Shown one piece after another: positions 6,811 through 13,469 of a stretch of DNA of 41,281 nt. The position numbers were made by a program, and so were the translations under genes. Source of the DNA: Nitrospiraceae bacterium (GTDB taxonomy: Bacteria > Nitrospirota > Thermodesulfovibrionia > UBA6902); the NCBI GenBank assembly GCA_003599505.1, contig QZKO01000058.1, positions 1 to 41,281 of the forward strand. The letters run 5' to 3'. Under the pieces are notes generated by a model. The model was not told where the DNA came from. It saw nothing but the letters and a program-made list of their open reading frames with translations, and ran no database searches. Numbering within the stretch: position 1 is the first letter of the stretch; every line of letters begins with the position of its first letter.

Positions 6811-8079
6811 ATGATAGCTGAAGCCGCTCAACATGCTGAAGTAGCAGTCCATGGTATGGAATGGACCGTCAAGGAGCTTTTTACTTATCCGAATGAATTC
6901 ATATACTGGACCATTCAGATCGTCATGTATCCGTTCCTGACCGGACTGGTTGCGGGCGCCTTTGTGCTTTCATCACTTTATCATGTCTTCGGACAGGATG
7001 ACCTGAAAGATATCGCGAAGTTCTCCCTGCTTTTTTCCTTTGCCCTTCTTCTGGTCGCGCCGATGCCCCTGCTCTTTCATCTGCAGCAGCCGCAGAGAAA
7101 TTGGGAGGTCATGCTTACGCCCCATTTTACCTCGGCCATTGCAGCCTTCGGCATGGTCTTTTCGGTTTACATGGCGATAGTGGCAAGCGAGATATGGTTC
7201 GTTTACAGAAAGTTCTTTGTGGAGCGGGTCAACGAGCTTAAAAATAAAGAAGGACTTGGGAATGCGATCTTAAAACTTATATATACAATACTTACACTCG
7301 GTGTTTTTGATGTCAGTGAAAGGGCCCTTCATAAAGATGAAAGGGCGGTAAAGATGCTTGCCGGTATCGGTATCCCCGTGGCCTGCTTCCTTCACGGTTA
7401 CGCCGGTTTCATATTCGGGTCCGTCAAGGCGAACGCGTTGTGGATGACGCCGCTGATGCCGGTTATTTTTATAATGTCCGCCATCGTATCGGGAATCGCA
7501 CTTTGCCTGCTTACGTATATCGTTATAATGGAGTGGCAGAAGTTTCAGATAACCAGGCACGGCAGGCGCAGTTGGCACATGTCCGCTGATGAAGTCAAGG
7601 GCGCCGAGATCGATATGGTCAGGAAGGTATCGAAGTACCTCATCGGCTTTCTGGTTGCAGCGATTACCCTCGAGCTGCTCGACCTCATATTCAGGGGATA
7701 TACCGCGGTAAAGTCATGGGACATTCTCCGCAGCGTGATTTACGGAAAGGATTTTTTCAATATTTTTGTCCTGCAGTACAGCATCGGCAACCTTGTCCCT
7801 TTTGTATTACTGCTTTTGCCGGGGCTTACCGTAAAAAGGACGGTCCTTGCCACCCTGCTTGTGCTCTTCGGGGTATTTATGATGAGATGGAACGTCGTGA
7901 TAGGCGGACAGGCTTTTTCCCTTACGTTCGCGGGGTATATGCATTACCATCTCCCCATAATCCCGCATGATGCCGAGACTTTCAAGGAAGGCCTTTTCGG
8001 CGCCCTTCTGATGGGCGGGCTGCCCTTTGTATTTTTCTGGATATTTAATAAAATTATCCCTTCATTGAAATATAAATAG
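6811..8079 (+). CDS. NrfD-family membrane subunit (CbcU-like quinol site)
   Basis: A 422-residue polytopic membrane protein with eight or more hydrophobic segments, for example FLTGLVAGAFVLSSLYHVF, FSLLFSFALLLVAPMPLLF, FLVAAITLELLDLIF and GALLMGGLPFVFFWIF. NrfD/PsrC proteins bind menaquinol in the membrane and pass electrons to a partner ferredoxin. Polar residues typical of the quinone site lie in the early helices (HLQQPQRNWEVM near residue 90). A conserved-looking late loop, FAGYMHYHLPIIP, lies near residue 370. The start has GAGGTGAT overlapping the previous stop, so translation is coupled. Direction of flow (quinol oxidation or quinone reduction) cannot be told from sequence. Confidence 0.92.
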   Translation: MIAEAAQHAEVAVHGMEWTVKELFTYPNEFIYWTIQIVMYPFLTGLVAGAFVLSSLYHVFGQDDLKDIAKFSLLFSFALLLVAPMPLLFHLQQPQRNWEVMLTPHFTSAIAAFGMVFSVYMAIVASEIWFVYRKFFVERVNELKNKEGLGNAILKLIYTILTLGVFDVSERALHKDERAVKMLAGIGIPVACFLHGYAGFIFGSVKANALWMTPLMPVIFIMSAIVSGIALCLLTYIVIMEWQKFQITRHGRRSWHMSADEVKGAEIDMVRKVSKYLIGFLVAAITLELLDLIFRGYTAVKSWDILRSVIYGKDFFNIFVLQYSIGNLVPFVLLLLPGLTVKRTVLATLLVLFGVFMMRWNVVIGGQAFSLTFAGYMHYHLPIIPHDAETFKEGLFGALLMGGLPFVFFWIFNKIIPSLKYK

Positions 8080-8123
8080 TGTTTGATTATAATTACCCGA
8101 TTTGGTAATGACCAGGCAAGCAA

Positions 8124-8151
8124 GTAGGGGCGTATTGCAATACGTCCCTAC
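8124..8151. repeat. 28-base palindrome, GTAGGGGCG family
   Basis: A 28-base near-perfect palindrome: left arm GTAGGGGCGTATTG (8124-8137), right arm CAATACGTCCCTAC. One mismatch interrupts the arms. It lies in the 102-base gap between the NrfD gene and the 11-haem cytochrome. Its inner bases resemble a second palindrome at 40537-40560. There is no T-run, so it is probably a dispersed repeat rather than a terminator. Confidence 0.7.
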
Positions 8152-8181
8152 CCCGAATATAAAAAACAGGAGGTATAGGCA

Positions 8182-9231
8182 GTGGAAGAAAAAGAGCCTT
8201 TAGAAGAGGAAACCCCGGCGAAGCCGCCGTTCAGGAAAGGATTGAAAGGACTGCTTGACAGGTGGCGGGCCTTCGCTACGAGGGTGCCTGTCGCGGCAAA
8301 GGCGATAATCGCCATACTGATTCTTGTATCCATAACAGGCGCGGGCTTTACAGCCTTTACAACGTATAATTTTACCCAGAACAACCCTGCGTTCTGCAAT
8401 TCCTGCCATATAATGAATGAATCCTTTGCCGCGTGGCAGAAAAGCGAGCATAAAAATATTAACTGTCATGAATGCCATCATCTTTCCATAGGCGAGCTCA
8501 ACGCCCTTATGGTGAGCGCCTTTATCCGCAGGACGGAAAAAGTCCCTGTAAGATACGGCAAGATTATTGTCCCGTGGAAATATTGCATAACCTGCCACTG
8601 GGAAGAAGATGAAAGGTATCCGACCGCCATAAAGATTAATGAATCAAACCTCCACTCGAAGCACTATTTCATGCAGAAGATTGAATGTTCCAAATGCCAC
8701 GGATACAGGGTGCATAAGTTCTCTCTCGAAGAAAGGTATTGCCTTGAATGCCACAAGGGGAAAGAGGTGCACGGCGAGGGTATGGTGGACCTCCCCTGCC
8801 TGAACTGCCACACGGACCGGACCCCTACCCTGCTGCCGGGACCCATGAAATGCCTTTTCTGTCACGGCGATGATTCCGTCAGGAGACAGATGATCCATGA
8901 AAGCACTCTGGACGTCAAGCACTTCCAGCCTTCCGAAGAGCTTATTAAAAAGGCCACCAAGATCAACAGGCCGCAGGACGCTCCGATGAAGTTTTTCTGC
9001 TACCAGTGCCATAAGCCTCACGAAAAGGTAAGACCGGACTACGGGACCTGCATGAGCTGTCATCCACAGGTAGTAAACGTGGGCAGGCATAAGCTCCATA
9101 TCCAGACTGTAGGGCTTGAGTGCGTGAAGTGCCATAAGCCGCACACCTGGAGGGTGACGATAAAAGATGCAAAGACCCTCTGTACCGAATGTCACGGCTA
9201 CAAAGACCCGATGACTTTTATAGGCGGGTGA
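8182..9231 (+). CDS. 11-haem cytochrome c, NapC/NirT-type N-terminus
   Basis: A 349-residue protein. The start is GTG at 8182, supported by AGGAGGT at 8168-8174. An N-terminal cytoplasmic stretch is followed by one membrane helix (AIIAILILVSITGAGFTAF, about residues 38-56) and then CNSCHIMNES, typical of NapC/NirT quinol-oxidising cytochromes. Eleven CxxCH motifs are visible in order: CNSCH, CHECH, CITCH, CSKCH, CLECH, CLNCH, CLFCH, CYQCH, CMSCH, CVKCH and CTECH. NapC proteins have four, so this is a NapC-like anchor extended by seven further haems. It would draw electrons from the membrane complex into the periplasm. The bidirectional terminator at 9321-9364 ends the operon. Confidence 0.9.
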   Translation: MEEKEPLEEETPAKPPFRKGLKGLLDRWRAFATRVPVAAKAIIAILILVSITGAGFTAFTTYNFTQNNPAFCNSCHIMNESFAAWQKSEHKNINCHECHHLSIGELNALMVSAFIRRTEKVPVRYGKIIVPWKYCITCHWEEDERYPTAIKINESNLHSKHYFMQKIECSKCHGYRVHKFSLEERYCLECHKGKEVHGEGMVDLPCLNCHTDRTPTLLPGPMKCLFCHGDDSVRRQMIHESTLDVKHFQPSEELIKKATKINRPQDAPMKFFCYQCHKPHEKVRPDYGTCMSCHPQVVNVGRHKLHIQTVGLECVKCHKPHTWRVTIKDAKTLCTECHGYKDPMTFIGG

Positions 9232-9242
9232 CATAAAGAAAA

Positions 9243-9317
9243 GGCAAAGGGCAAATGGCGAAAGGCTAAGGGTATTTCTTTCTCTTACCTTTTGCCGTTA
9301 GCCATTAGCCTTTCGCC
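9243..9317. repeat. Inverted heptamer repeat, GGCAAAG family, copy 1
   Basis: The left arm is a run of seven-base units (GGCAAAG, GGCAAAT, GGCGAAA, GGCTAAG). The right arm is the inverted counterpart, giving GGCGAAA, GGCTAAT, GGCTAAC, GGCAAAA when read on the minus strand. The whole could fold into a long imperfect hairpin. Copies occur at 12047, 16424 and 33252. Confidence 0.85.
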
Positions 9318-9320
9318 GAT

Positions 9321-9364
9321 AAAAAAAAGGGGAGGCTGTTTTCATAACAGCCTCCCCTTTTTTA
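9321..9364. terminator. Bidirectional rho-independent terminator
   Basis: A perfect 12-base stem (GGGGAGGCTGTT at 9329-9340 with AACAGCCTCCCC at 9346-9357) closes a five-base loop. A-run 9321-9328 and T-run 9358-9364 flank it, so it can end both the plus-strand cytochrome operon and the minus-strand trihaem cytochrome. Confidence 0.93.
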
Positions 9365-9378
9365 TTCTCACATCTTAA

Positions 9379-9696
9379 TTATTTCTTATGGCATTTTGCA
9401 CAGTTCGCTTCATCCTTCTGGCTGAAGGATTTGGTGCCGTTATGACAGGACCCGCAGCCCTTGTCGGTGCCGTGATCTTCTTTGGTAATCTTGATGGTGC
9501 CCTTCTTCATCTGGAATACCTTCGGATGACAGTCATTGCACTTCAGGCCTTTATCGGCATGTGTTTTCCCGTCAAATGTTACTTTACCCTGCGCTCCGCC
9601 GGCGAATTCAACGGTCTTTCCCGCGGGAACGGCCATAACGCTGCTGACGAAAGCAACGGCTATTACGATAGCCAGTAATACTGTAAGAACTTTCAT
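9379..9696 (-). CDS. Small periplasmic trihaem cytochrome (c7/PpcA-like)
   Basis: A 105-residue protein with a cleavable signal peptide (VLLAIVIAVAFVSSVMA, probable cleavage near residue 23). Three haem motifs follow: CNDCH, CGSCH and CAKCH, the last close to the C-terminus. Histidines outside the motifs (DGKTHADKG, KEDHGTDKG) can serve as the opposite haem ligands. Length, haem number and lysine richness match the c7 family of periplasmic electron shuttles such as PpcA, which carry electrons between inner and outer membrane complexes. It is a single-gene unit with AAAGGGGG before the ATG, ending at the shared terminator. Which partner it serves is inference. Confidence 0.88.
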   Translation of the reverse strand: MKVLTVLLAIVIAVAFVSSVMAVPAGKTVEFAGGAQGKVTFDGKTHADKGLKCNDCHPKVFQMKKGTIKITKEDHGTDKGCGSCHNGTKSFSQKDEANCAKCHKK

Positions 9697-9900
9697 TCTG
9701 ATTCACCCCCTTTCTTTTTAAAGAATAAATTATGTCTCTTATACCGTATAAACGGTTGGTTGACAGTGGTAAATTATAATAATCACGCCCTGTTATGTCA
9801 ACAGCGGCTGCAGGCCGTTTTAGTCATGCTTTCCTTTCATATCAGGATATAAATCCGGTATGAAGAAATTATGAAGGGCCCCGCTGCCTATGTTCCCCGC

Positions 9901-9927
9901 TTGACATCAAAACTCAAAAAGTATTAC
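9901..9927 (+). promoter_or_regulatory. Possible promoter giving a nearly leaderless transcript for the 9938 gene
   Basis: A perfect -35 TTGACA (9901-9906) is followed 15 bases later by TATTAC (9922-9927). The spacing is short. The transcript would start near 9934, only a few bases before the GTG at 9938, which has no Shine-Dalgarno sequence. Confidence 0.3.
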
Positions 9928-9937
9928 CGTTAGAAAC

Positions 9938-11314
9938 GTGAAAGAGACAAAGAGAAAAATATTGGTCGTTGATGACGACTCTTCATTTTGCAAGCTCCTT
10001 GAAAGGGTGCTCAGCGCGGATTACGCTGTCTCGTCCTGCACGAACCCGCTTGAGGCCCTCGAGATATTCAAGGCAAACAGTTTCGACCTTGTAATTATTG
10101 ATCTTTATATGCCTGAAATGAACGGAATGCAGCTCATGGAGGCCATAACCGATATTTCAAAGACTGTGGATATTATTTTTATAACCGCTTATGCCGCGGT
10201 GGAGACCGCTGTCGAGGCCATGAAAAAAGGGGCCTCAGACTATCTCATAAAACCCTTTCAGAATGTAGAGCTTCTTCATGTTGTAAGGGGGATATTTGAA
10301 AAAAGGAAACTGTCCGAAGAAAACAAATGGCTTAAAGAACAGCTCGAGGAGAAAAACAGGCCGGAAGAAATAATAGGAAACAGCAGGGGGATGCAGGAGG
10401 TTTACAGTCTGATAAAAAGGGTTGCCGACACTAACAGTACGGTGCTTATAACAGGGGAAAGCGGCACCGGCAAAGAGCTTGTGGCAAGGGCCATACATTA
10501 TGAGGGCGCGCGGAGGAACATGAGGTTTGTGCCCGTTAACTGCTCGGCAATACCTGAGAACCTCCTTGAGAGCGAGCTCTTCGGGCATAAAAAGGGCGCC
10601 TTCAGCGGAGCGGTCGCCGCAAGGTCCGGGCTTATCAAGCACGCGGACAAGGGGACCATATTCCTTGACGAGATTGCCGATATGCCGCTGGGGCTGCAGC
10701 CCAAGCTCCTTAGAGTGATCCAGGAGCAGAAGGTCCGGAGCGTAGGGGAAGAAGAAGAGTCGGATATAGACGTAAGGTTCATAGCGGCGACCTCAAAGGA
10801 CCTGAAAAAACTGGTTGCCGACAAGCAGTTCAGGGAAGACCTGTTCTACAGGATAAATGTAATACCGGTATTCATTCCCCCGTTAAGGGAAAGGAAAGAC
10901 GATATCCCCTTATTGGCCAGGTTCTTCCTGGACCGGTACGGACGCCTTAACAAAATCCTCTCGGATGAAGTAATGAGATATTTTGTTGAATACGACTGGC
11001 CCGGCAATGTCAGGGAGCTTGAGAATACCATAGAAAGAATGATGATACTTTCAAGAGGTGATGTTATAACCGCCGCGGACCTCCCTTTTGAAATCCTGAA
11101 CAGGCCGGAAACCGACGGCGTGCCCCAGCATGCCGGTTATATGGACCGCAAAAAAGTGATCCTGGACCAGTTCAACAGGTCTATTGTCCTCGATGCCCTG
11201 CAGAAACACGCCGGCAATGTCACCAGGGCCGCCGCGGAGCTTAATATGGAGCGGGCCAGTTTTCAGCGGATCATGAAAAGGTGCGGGATCAGGTCCGAAG
11301 AGTTCAGGGAGTGA
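9938..11314 (+). CDS. Sigma-54-dependent response regulator (NtrC family)
   Basis: A 458-residue activator with three domains. Receiver (1-120): acidic pocket DDD at 12-14, phospho-acceptor Asp55 in IIDLYMPEMNG and Lys in LIKPF near residue 106. AAA+ domain (about 145-380): Walker A GESGTGKE, sigma-54 loop GAFSGA instead of the usual GAFTGA, Walker B TIFLDEIADM, then REDLFYRINV, PPLRERKDD and WPGNVRELEN. C-terminal Fis-type helix-turn-helix: GNVTRAAAELNMERASFQR. Phosphorylation would allow remodelling of sigma-54 polymerase at -24/-12 promoters, several of which lie in this window. The GTG start has no clear ribosome binding site. No kinase gene is adjacent; the nearest kinases are at 31.6 and 35.7 kb. 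Confidence 0.95.
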   Translation: MKETKRKILVVDDDSSFCKLLERVLSADYAVSSCTNPLEALEIFKANSFDLVIIDLYMPEMNGMQLMEAITDISKTVDIIFITAYAAVETAVEAMKKGASDYLIKPFQNVELLHVVRGIFEKRKLSEENKWLKEQLEEKNRPEEIIGNSRGMQEVYSLIKRVADTNSTVLITGESGTGKELVARAIHYEGARRNMRFVPVNCSAIPENLLESELFGHKKGAFSGAVAARSGLIKHADKGTIFLDEIADMPLGLQPKLLRVIQEQKVRSVGEEEESDIDVRFIAATSKDLKKLVADKQFREDLFYRINVIPVFIPPLRERKDDIPLLARFFLDRYGRLNKILSDEVMRYFVEYDWPGNVRELENTIERMMILSRGDVITAADLPFEILNRPETDGVPQHAGYMDRKKVILDQFNRSIVLDALQKHAGNVTRAAAELNMERASFQRIMKRCGIRSEEFRE

Positions 11315-11322
11315 CAGTCGGG

Positions 11323-12009
11323 TCATCCGGCAAGGATGTAATCGAGAAGGTTCTGATAAGAGCGTGAGGGGTCCATCAATCTTATCCCGATAAACTGTCC
11401 TGAAGTGTCCTCGCTGTTTTGTCTCGTGATTTCTCCTTTCACGGTGAGGCAGGAGTTAACGGACAATAAAACAATGTCCACTTCACTGCCGGTCCGGAAG
11501 GAATTGCAGGGACGGTCCATTTTTATGAGAATGCCGGTCCCGGACATATTTTCCAGCATGCCCGTAACTTCAAGGCCGTTTTGTATGATCTTCGACGGCA
11601 TCCTGCAGACAGCCCTTAACGGCTGGACCCGTTTGGCGCATGCAGGGCGGAAGGTGCCTTGAAGCACGCTGTTAAGCTCCTCAAGCGTAAAGGGTTTTTC
11701 CAGAAGCGCAAAGGCGCCGCTTTGTATGGATTTATATCTGATTGTTTCAGCCGGATTACCGGTGATCATTATAACTTCAGTATCAGGCGCCGCAGCCTTT
11801 ACCCTTTCAAGCACGTCCCAGCCGTTTATCCCCGGCAGGTTGATGTCGAGTATCATGGTGTCAAAACAGAAGCGCGACAATGCCTCAAGTGAGGCCTCTC
11901 CTGATGGTACCGCCCGGACATATTTAAAACCCCGATGCTCGAGGTAGCGTTTCAGCATCATCAGCAACAGATCGTCATCGTCTACAATCAATATCTTTTT
12001 CTCTGTCAT
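11323..12009 (-). CDS. Response regulator with receiver and PilZ domains
   Basis: A 228-residue protein. The N-terminal receiver (1-120) has DDDD at 10-13, phospho-acceptor Asp55 in ILDINLPGINGWDV and Lys in LEKPFTLEE. The C-terminal 100 residues look like a PilZ domain: RAVCR fits the RxxxR arm and NMSGTG fits the (D/N)xSxxG motif, the two halves of a cyclic-di-GMP site. Such proteins couple phosphorylation to cyclic-di-GMP binding. It is convergent with the sigma-54 activator (eight bases between stops) and diverges from the NHL gene. A -24/-12 promoter at 12022-12038 would start the transcript almost at the ATG. The PilZ call is from motifs only. Confidence 0.85.
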   Translation of the reverse strand: MTEKKILIVDDDDLLLMMLKRYLEHRGFKYVRAVPSGEASLEALSRFCFDTMILDINLPGINGWDVLERVKAAAPDTEVIMITGNPAETIRYKSIQSGAFALLEKPFTLEELNSVLQGTFRPACAKRVQPLRAVCRMPSKIIQNGLEVTGMLENMSGTGILIKMDRPCNSFRTGSEVDIVLLSVNSCLTVKGEITRQNSEDTSGQFIGIRLMDPSRSYQNLLDYILAG

Positions 12010-12021
12010 ACTGACAAATTA

Positions 12022-12038
12022 AGCAATTCTTATGCCTT
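12022..12038 (-). promoter_or_regulatory. Sigma-54 (-24/-12) promoter of the receiver-PilZ gene
   Basis: On the minus strand the sequence is AAGGCATAAGAATTGCT: GG and GC are exactly 10 bases apart and TTGCT is perfect. The predicted start is 12011, two bases before the ATG, so the mRNA would be leaderless; no Shine-Dalgarno sequence is present. Confidence 0.5.
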
Positions 12039-12046
12039 GACATAGG

Positions 12047-12080
12047 GGCAAGAGGCAAGGGGCAAGGGGCAAAGGTAAAG
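12047..12080. repeat. Tandem heptamer repeat, GGCAAAG family, copy 2
   Basis: Four contiguous seven-base units (GGCAAGA, GGCAAGG, GGCAAGG, GGCAAAG) followed by GTAAAG. Only one arm of the inverted repeat seen elsewhere is present. It lies between the divergent receiver-PilZ and NHL genes. Confidence 0.8.
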
Positions 12081-12114
12081 ATCAAAAGGTGGCGGGTATT
12101 GAGCGGATTCCGCC

Positions 12115-12157
12115 AGCCGGCTAAGCATTAATGCTCAGGAGTAGCGCGTAACCGGCT
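12115..12157. promoter_or_regulatory. Palindromic candidate enhancer between divergent sigma-54 promoters
   Basis: A perfect 12-base palindrome AGCATTAATGCT (12124-12135) is nested inside an inverted repeat AGCCGG (12115-12120) / CCGGCT (12152-12157). The palindrome centre, 12129.5, is 118-120 bases from both predicted sigma-54 start sites (12011 and 12249). This is the usual distance for an activator site. The activator that binds is unknown. Confidence 0.4.
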
Positions 12158-12222
12158 TCCCATCTGAGTAAAAGAGCGGGTTTCATTTTGAAAAATAAAG
12201 ATTATTTCTTAAAAGTGACTTC

Positions 12223-12238
12223 TGGTATGTGTATTGCT
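12223..12238 (+). promoter_or_regulatory. Sigma-54 (-24/-12) promoter of the NHL gene
   Basis: TGGTATGTGTATTGCT has GG and GC 10 bases apart and a perfect TTGCT box. The start would be near 12249, leaving a leader of about 10 bases that includes the GAGG ribosome binding site at 12250-12253. Confidence 0.5.
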
Positions 12239-12258
12239 TTTACAGCGGTGAGGAAAAA

Positions 12259-13293
12259 ATGTTAAAGATACCGGCATTACTTATATCAGGTCTTATTCTT
12301 TCCATCCCGGTCTTTCAAAGCGCGTCTTTTGCCGCAGGAAAGGACCGCGGGATAATGAAAGTGGAGTTTCTCTATTCCATTGAGTCGACAGGCGGACGGG
12401 GCGAATCCCTGAAGGCGCCGACCGACATCTTTTATGACCGCGCAACAGGGGAGCTTTATATTGTCGACCCTGGAAACGGGGGCATTCTTATCTATAATGC
12501 AAACGGCTCTTTTATACAGAAAATAGACGTCGATCGCGACTTCGAGGAAGGCTCTCCGAAGATGGTAGCGGTGGACGGTGAAGGCAGGCTTTATGTGGGC
12601 CATCTTTCAAGCCCGAGGATAAGCGTCCTAAGTTATAAGGGGGAGCTTCTCGAAGTCCTGGACCTGCCCGGGATAATAAAGGCGCCCGGCTTCAATGTGA
12701 CGCCCCTCTATCTTGCAAGCGGTCCTGACGGCAGGGTATATGCCCTGAAATCAGCAGGCGGGGTGGTAAAGATAGACCCCTTCGGTGAGAAGCATGAAGA
12801 AATAGCCATCACCGGGGAAGATGAGCCTAATGTAATTTACGGAATTTCAGTTGATAATGACGGCACTTTTCTCTTTACCGATATGAGGCCTTATTCAGTT
12901 GTAAGGTATGACCTGAAGAAAAAGGCCTTCAGGCGGTTCGGATCCCCGGGCGTTATTTACGGGCAATTGGCGCGGCCTACCGGTATCGCGACAGATGAAT
13001 CGGGTCATGTCTTTGTGACAAGTCTTGTCAGAAACAAGGTGCTCTGCTACAGCGCAAAGGGGGAATTCATAGAGGAGTTCGGAGGGATTGGGAAGGGATA
13101 CGGCCAGTTTGTCATGCCAACAAAAATCACATCTGACGGAAAAGACAGGCTCTTTGTGCTTGAGGAACCTCTGAAAAGGGTACAGGTCTTCAGGATAAAG
13201 TTCCTGAAGGAACATGAGGGGAATAAATCTATGGGGGAGTTTCGTAATGACGGGCAATTAACAGCAGTATTTTCCGGGGATGAAAGGAGGTGA
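12259..13293 (+). CDS. Secreted NHL-repeat beta-propeller protein
   Basis: A 344-residue exported protein. I start at ATG 12259 because GAGG lies just upstream and the N-terminus is then a clean signal peptide (LLISGLILSIPVFQSASFAA). A longer frame from 12229 would add ten polar residues ahead of it. The rest is about six repeats with the NHL pattern, such as LKAPTDIFYDRATGELYIVD, RLYVGHLSSPRISVLS, LARPTGIATDESGHVFVTS and GQFVMPTKITSDGKDRLFV. NHL propellers are binding scaffolds. No catalytic residues are evident. It precedes the riboswitch and three hexahaem cytochromes; related propellers occur at 20349 and 21280, suggesting a shared role in building or docking cytochromes. That role is inference. 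Confidence 0.88.
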   Translation: MLKIPALLISGLILSIPVFQSASFAAGKDRGIMKVEFLYSIESTGGRGESLKAPTDIFYDRATGELYIVDPGNGGILIYNANGSFIQKIDVDRDFEEGSPKMVAVDGEGRLYVGHLSSPRISVLSYKGELLEVLDLPGIIKAPGFNVTPLYLASGPDGRVYALKSAGGVVKIDPFGEKHEEIAITGEDEPNVIYGISVDNDGTFLFTDMRPYSVVRYDLKKKAFRRFGSPGVIYGQLARPTGIATDESGHVFVTSLVRNKVLCYSAKGEFIEEFGGIGKGYGQFVMPTKITSDGKDRLFVLEEPLKRVQVFRIKFLKEHEGNKSMGEFRNDGQLTAVFSGDERR

Positions 13294-13298
13294 GCAGC

Positions 13299-13347
13299 AG
13301 AAGTAAGAAGTCAGAAGTAAGAAGTCAGAAGTAAGAAGTGGGAAGTA
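13299..13347. repeat. Tandem heptamer repeat, AGAAGTA family
   Basis: Seven contiguous seven-base units: AGAAGTA, AGAAGTC, AGAAGTA, AGAAGTC, AGAAGTA, AGAAGTG, GGAAGTA. They begin just after the stop of the NHL gene and end two bases before a small hairpin (CTGCCG at 13349-13354 with CGGCAG at 13362-13367) upstream of the riboswitch. Confidence 0.9.
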
Positions 13348-13373
13348 GCTGCCGGCTTTGTCGGCAGAAGGTC

Positions 13374-13450
13374 CTCTGAAAAAGGCAAAGCCCGGGCAAC
13401 CGGGTGACGCAAAGCCGACGGGTCCCCTGAGGACAGCCGGGCTGCCAGAG
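13374..13450 (+). promoter_or_regulatory. GEMM-I riboswitch (cyclic-di-GMP or 3',3'-cGAMP)
   Basis: The segment has the GEMM layout. P1 is CTCTG (13374-13378) with CAGAG (13446-13450). The conserved junction GGCAAA follows. P2 GCCCGG...CCGGGT has a GCAA GNRA tetraloop, followed by the invariant GACGCAAAGCC, a short P3 (GTCC...GGAC) and the 3' element CAGCCGGGCTGCC. By hand alignment to the Vibrio Vc2 aptamer, the base equivalent to G20 is G (13384), which favours cyclic-di-GMP over cGAMP; this reading is tentative. No terminator lies between it and the ATG at 13470, so control is probably at the GGAGG ribosome binding site 10 bases downstream. GEMM elements upstream of cytochrome genes are known in Geobacter. 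Confidence 0.85.
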
Positions 13451-13469
13451 TAAAATTTCGGAGGATGAA

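Noticed and set aside
8080-8181. Terminator between the NrfD gene and the 11-haem cytochrome
   Set aside because: The palindrome there lacks a T-run and resembles a dispersed repeat, so I keep the four genes as one operon.
9243-9317. Possible CRISPR array in the regularly spaced GGCAAAG units
   Set aside because: Units are seven bases long and contiguous, with no spacers of 25-40 bases and no cas genes in the window.
13384-13446. Calling the riboswitch cGAMP-specific by analogy with Geobacter
   Set aside because: My hand alignment puts G at the discriminating position, which points to cyclic-di-GMP; the evidence is not firm enough to name either ligand as certain.
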